Virus record (IMG/VR): IMGVR_UViG_3300023118_000017
Span: 1 to 38,232 of that record
Strand: one strand, 5' to 3'
DNA from: a virus
Length of the DNA: 38,232 nt
How positions within the stretch are numbered: the first letter of the stretch is position 1; each line of letters starts with the position of its first letter. Under the pieces are notes generated by a model. The model saw only the letters and a list, made by a program, of their open reading frames with translations, ran no database searches and had not been told where the DNA came from. The translations under genes and the position numbers were made by a program. This document shows positions 35,608-38,232 of the stretch, in pieces.

Positions 35608-35851
35608 CGCCAAACACTTCCGCCGTGTCATCGCCAAGGCCAAGCCAGCGTGTCACATATGCGGGCAAGCAATCGACTACACACTCACATACTCAGAGCC
35701 AATGTCATTCGTCGTCGACCACATCATCCCGCTCCACAAAGGCGGCACAGACACCCTCGACAACACCGCAGCAGCACACCGCACATGCAACAGCAAGAAG
35801 CGAGCACGCATCGTCGCACCAATCGTCAGACGCAGCGGCTCACTCGGGTAA
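35573..35851 (+). CDS. HNH endonuclease, packaging-associated
   Basis: A 92-residue protein. CHICG (residues 27-31), VVDHIIPLHKGG with the HNH histidine, then the AAHRTCNSKK end give a complete HNH motif with Cys-pair zinc site. HNH proteins next to terminase are required for packaging in HK97-type phages, where they stimulate cos cutting by terminase. Position directly before the repeat-rich packaging-site candidate and terminase supports that role. N-terminus basic. Confidence 0.9.
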   Translation: MPARQSGRSSANAKHFRRVIAKAKPACHICGQAIDYTLTYSEPMSFVVDHIIPLHKGGTDTLDNTAAAHRTCNSKKRARIVAPIVRRSGSLG

Positions 35852-35854
35852 CAC

Positions 35855-36025
35855 TTTGTACCAAGCAAGCATTGTTTGTAGCAACACGCACATTGGTACA
35901 ACCAGGGGGGCCACCCCCCGACCCGAGGCGCGAAAGACCTCCGGGTCTACAGATGATCCCTCCCCGCCATTTTTTCCACGTTCGGTGTTGCTGCCGGATT
36001 GTTTGTACCAACTGTTTTGTACCAA
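35855..36025 (+). repeat. Candidate packaging site (cos/pac) with five TTTGTACCAA boxes
   Basis: Boxes lie at 35855-35864, 35875-35884 (one mismatch) and 35893-35901 (inverted, TTGGTACAA), then 36002-36011 and 36016-36025. Between the groups lie GGGGGG-CCA-CCCCCC (35905-35919) and a hairpin AGACC-TCCG-GGTCT (35935-35948). Location after HNH and before terminase fits the start site of DNA packaging, the boxes being terminase-small binding sites. There is no protein-coding gene here. Confidence 0.65.
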
Positions 36026-36061
36026 CCCAACCCCGATTCTGTCCGAGAGTGGTGACCCGAT

Positions 36062-36349
36062 ATGGCTGCTTTGCGTGCTGTCGGGAAGGACGAGAAGCCT
36101 CCGGTTCAGGCTCCGAAGACGGTGACTGATGCTGCGTCTGCTGGGTCGCGTCGTGATCTGTTGGTTGCGATGCGTGCGCGTGTGGCTACGGCGGTTGAGG
36201 ACCCGAATACTCCTGCGCGTGATTTGGCTGCGTTGACTCGTCGGTTGATGGAGATTGCGAAGGATATTGAGGCTCTGGATGTGAAGGATGCCGGGGAGGC
36301 CAATAGTGCCGAAGTTACCGATGGCACCTTCGACGCCGCGGCTATCTGA
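36062..36349 (+). CDS. Terminase small subunit (likely)
   Basis: A 95-residue protein, ATG 36062. The start AALRAVGKDEKPPVQAPKTV is disordered and basic, followed by two helices (RRDLLVAMRARVATAVEDPN and LAALTRRLMEIAKDIEALDV) and an acidic tail. Small terminases of HK97-like actinophages have this size and helix pattern and bind cos DNA. It directly precedes the large subunit, overlapping it by 44 bp. T/G-ending codons return here, as in the head and tail genes. Confidence 0.75.
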   Translation: MAALRAVGKDEKPPVQAPKTVTDAASAGSRRDLLVAMRARVATAVEDPNTPARDLAALTRRLMEIAKDIEALDVKDAGEANSAEVTDGTFDAAAI

Positions 36350-37811
36350 GGTTGCTCGCCATGTTGTGATTCCGAAGGGGATTGTGACGACCGCTTGGCC
36401 GCGTGTCGTGGCTCAGTGTGCGGAGATGGGTGTGACTTTTGACCCGTATCAGCACGGTATTGGTGCGATCGCTTTGGGTAAGCGCAAGGACGGGAAGTAT
36501 GCGGCGACGGTCGGTGGCATTGTGCTGTCGATTCCCCGTCAGGTGGGTAAGACGTTCCTGGTGGGCATGATCGTTATTGCTCTGTGCATTCTGTTTCCGG
36601 GGCTGACTGTTTTGTGGTCTGCGCATCGTACGAGGACTGCTTCTAAGACGTTTACGTCGTTAAAGGGTATGACTTCGCGGAAGAAGATTAAGCCGCACAT
36701 GTTGGACCCGCGTTCGACGAATGGTGAGCAGGAGATCCGGTTTCGTAACGGGTCGATCATCATGTTTGGTGCCCGCGAGCAGGGTTTTGGTCGTGGTTTC
36801 GATGAGGTCGACATTGAGGTGTTCGACGAGTCGCAGATTCTTACGGAGAAGGCGCTTGAGGACATGGTGCCGGCGGCTAACCAGTCGCGGCAGCCGTCTG
36901 GTGCGCTCCTGTTCTTCATGGGCACGCCGCCTCGCCCGTCTGATCCGGGTGAAGAGTTCACCAACCGGCGCAAGAAGGCCCTGGATGCTAAGCCTGATGG
37001 TCAGGTTCAGGTCGTGGCCGGAAACATGGTCTACGTAGAGTTTTCTGCCGACCCAGATGCTGACCCGAACGACCATTCGCAGTGGCGTAAAGCTAACCCG
37101 TCGTTTCCTCTCCGCACTCCTTTGGAGTCGATGGAGCGGATGCGGGAGAACCTTACTGATGATGATTCGTTCAAGCGTGAGGCCCTGGGGATTTGGGATG
37201 CGGTTGGTTCGAATCGTGTCATCGATGAGGTGACGTGGGGGTTGCAGGCTGATCCGTCTTCTATGGCGATCGAGCGGTTGAGCATTTCGATCGAGGTTCC
37301 CCCTGATCGGAAGCGTGCTGCTGTTGGTGTTGCTGGTCGTCGTGCCGATGGTCGGTGGCATGTGGAGATGTACGAGGAACGCAACGGCGTTGACTGGGCG
37401 ATCCCGTATGTGGTTGAGAAGGCGAAAACGTACCGGCTTCATGCCGTGGTCGTCGATGAGCTTTCCGGGCTGGTGGAGAAGCGCCGCGATCGATACTTCT
37501 TGGTTGGTTCCGACGTTGAGGTGACCCTTGCGTCTCGGGAGGGGCGCGACATGGTTATGGCCTGCGCGAAGTATTACGACGGCATCCATGACGGTTCCGT
37601 TTTTCACACGGATCAACCACAAGTGAACGTGGCCCTGTCGGTTGCCACGAAACGACCGCTGCAAGGTGGTTGGGCGTGGAATCGCAAGGATGCGACATCA
37701 AACATTTCGCCGGTTGTGGCGGAAACTCTTGCCCTTTGGGGTGCACAAAACGGAAACGTGACGCGTCCTACTAGGCGTGCGAGCGAGCGAAGGGCGGTGA
37801 TGCTGTCGTGA
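36306..37811 (+). CDS. Terminase large subunit
   Basis: A 501-residue protein from GTG 36306, with GGAGG upstream. ATPase part: Walker A-like IPRQVGKT (76-83, typical variant), Walker B IEVFDE (D174, E175) and motif III near FFMGTP. The C-terminal half is the RNase H-like nuclease (AAVGVAGRRADGRWHVEMYE, then LHAVVVDELSG). It pumps DNA into the capsid and cuts concatemers. Full length for the family. The stop overlaps the portal start (GTGA). Confidence 0.95.
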   Translation: MPKLPMAPSTPRLSEVARHVVIPKGIVTTAWPRVVAQCAEMGVTFDPYQHGIGAIALGKRKDGKYAATVGGIVLSIPRQVGKTFLVGMIVIALCILFPGLTVLWSAHRTRTASKTFTSLKGMTSRKKIKPHMLDPRSTNGEQEIRFRNGSIIMFGAREQGFGRGFDEVDIEVFDESQILTEKALEDMVPAANQSRQPSGALLFFMGTPPRPSDPGEEFTNRRKKALDAKPDGQVQVVAGNMVYVEFSADPDADPNDHSQWRKANPSFPLRTPLESMERMRENLTDDDSFKREALGIWDAVGSNRVIDEVTWGLQADPSSMAIERLSISIEVPPDRKRAAVGVAGRRADGRWHVEMYEERNGVDWAIPYVVEKAKTYRLHAVVVDELSGLVEKRRDRYFLVGSDVEVTLASREGRDMVMACAKYYDGIHDGSVFHTDQPQVNVALSVATKRPLQGGWAWNRKDATSNISPVVAETLALWGAQNGNVTRPTRRASERRAVMLS

Positions 37812-38232
37812 TCGAAGCGCTATCTGTTCCGGGGCTGACTGAAGACGAAACGGTGACTCTCAATCTGTTGCTTGCGCAGTTGGATGAGAAGGCTAAACGG
37901 AATCTGATGCGTTCGTCGATTTACGACGGCAAGCGTGCTATCCGCCAGGTGGGGACTGTTATTCCGCCGCAGTACAAGAAGCTGGGTCTGATCCTTGGTT
38001 GGAACGCTAAGGGCGTTGACGGGTTGGCTCGCCGCTGCAATTTGGACGGCATGGTGTGGGCTGGTGGGGATCTTGATTCGCTGGGCATGAAGGAACTGAC
38101 GGATAGCAACTTTCTGCTGTCTGAGGTTGCTTCCGGTCGGACTGATTCGCTCATTCATGGTGTTTCGTATCTGATTACGACGCAGGGTGATGTGGATGAG
38201 CCGAAGGCTTTGCTGCATGCGAAGGATGGCAG
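37808..38232 (+). CDS. Portal protein, N-terminal part
   Basis: It starts with GTG overlapping the terminase stop and is cut by the window end after 141 complete codons. LLLAQLDEKAKRNLMRSSIY and YDGKRAIRQVGTVIPPQYK, followed by GWNAKGVDGLARRCNLDGM and EVASGRTDSLIHGVSYLITT, match the SPP1-type portal N-terminus of actinophages. The portal forms the dodecameric gate for DNA. The rest of the gene and the capsid genes lie outside the window. Confidence 0.9.
   Translation, partial: MIEALSVPGLTEDETVTLNLLLAQLDEKAKRNLMRSSIYDGKRAIRQVGTVIPPQYKKLGLILGWNAKGVDGLARRCNLDGMVWAGGDLDSLGMKELTDSNFLLSEVASGRTDSLIHGVSYLITTQGDVDEPKALLHAKDG

Noticed and set aside
1-38232. CRISPR arrays, rRNA genes, complete tRNA genes or insertion sequences
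   Set aside because: No regular spacer-repeat arrays, full tRNA cloverleaf, rRNA signature or transposase was seen; the only tRNA-like sequence is the attP half.

Overview
The window is most of the genome of a temperate siphovirus (long non-contractile tail) infecting an actinobacterium. The grounds are high G+C, frequent GTG/TTG starts, a G/G-T tail chaperone frameshift, a tape-measure gene, a tyrosine integrase, a repressor/ImmA immunity cassette and an attP whose core copies the 5' half of a tRNA-Arg(CCU). The host genus cannot be fixed from sequence alone. The map is circularly permuted: it opens in a neck gene and closes inside the portal gene, so the rest of portal, the protease/scaffold, the major capsid gene and the first connector genes lie outside. 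Because attP is intact with phage genes on both sides, this is the non-integrated form.

Layout. 1-9991: neck, tail terminator, major tail protein, frameshifted tail chaperones, tape measure, distal tail and minor tail proteins, with an M15 peptidase endolysin among them (7278-8099) and a tail fibre ending in an S74-like self-cleaving domain. 9988-11962: a secreted or anchored Ala-rich protein on the minus strand, three membrane proteins (holin candidates) and two micro-ORFs. 11972-14724: receptor-binding protein and beta-helix tailspike. 14773-18500: accessory genes on both strands (zinc-ribbon/membrane protein, small membrane protein, minus-strand pair, RHH operon, DUF3263-like gene, lipoprotein), set among several duplicated noncoding elements. 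18573-21178: attP, int, ImmA, repressor and operators.

21171-33025 is one long, tightly coupled early operon (Cro-like protein, excisionase-like protein, RecE/Cas4-like exonuclease, RusA, C5 methyltransferase, replication initiator with iterons, helicase loader, SSB-like protein, many tiny proteins). 33041-33143 holds a promoter, short leader and strong terminator. 33412-35851 carries an HTH-metallophosphoesterase, small genes and an HNH nuclease. 35855-36025 is a repeat-rich packaging-site candidate, followed by terminase small and large subunits and portal.

Most notable: (i) five accessory genes, four of them on the minus strand, share a leaderless promoter design in which a TAnnnT box sits 6-7 nt before the ATG, usually inside an inverted repeat; (ii) a 44-bp and a 115-bp noncoding element occur twice in the same order, the second 115-bp copy running into a tRNA-like attP; (iii) GGAACAG iterons and a dyad lie inside the initiator gene, like lambda ori in gene O; (iv) a terminator-like hairpin lies inside the helicase-loader gene; (v) a 13-bp hairpin precedes the tail chaperone gene, and its loop is complementary to sequence next to the ribosome-binding site; (vi) five TTTGTACCAA boxes surround a G6/C6 palindrome just before the terminase genes.
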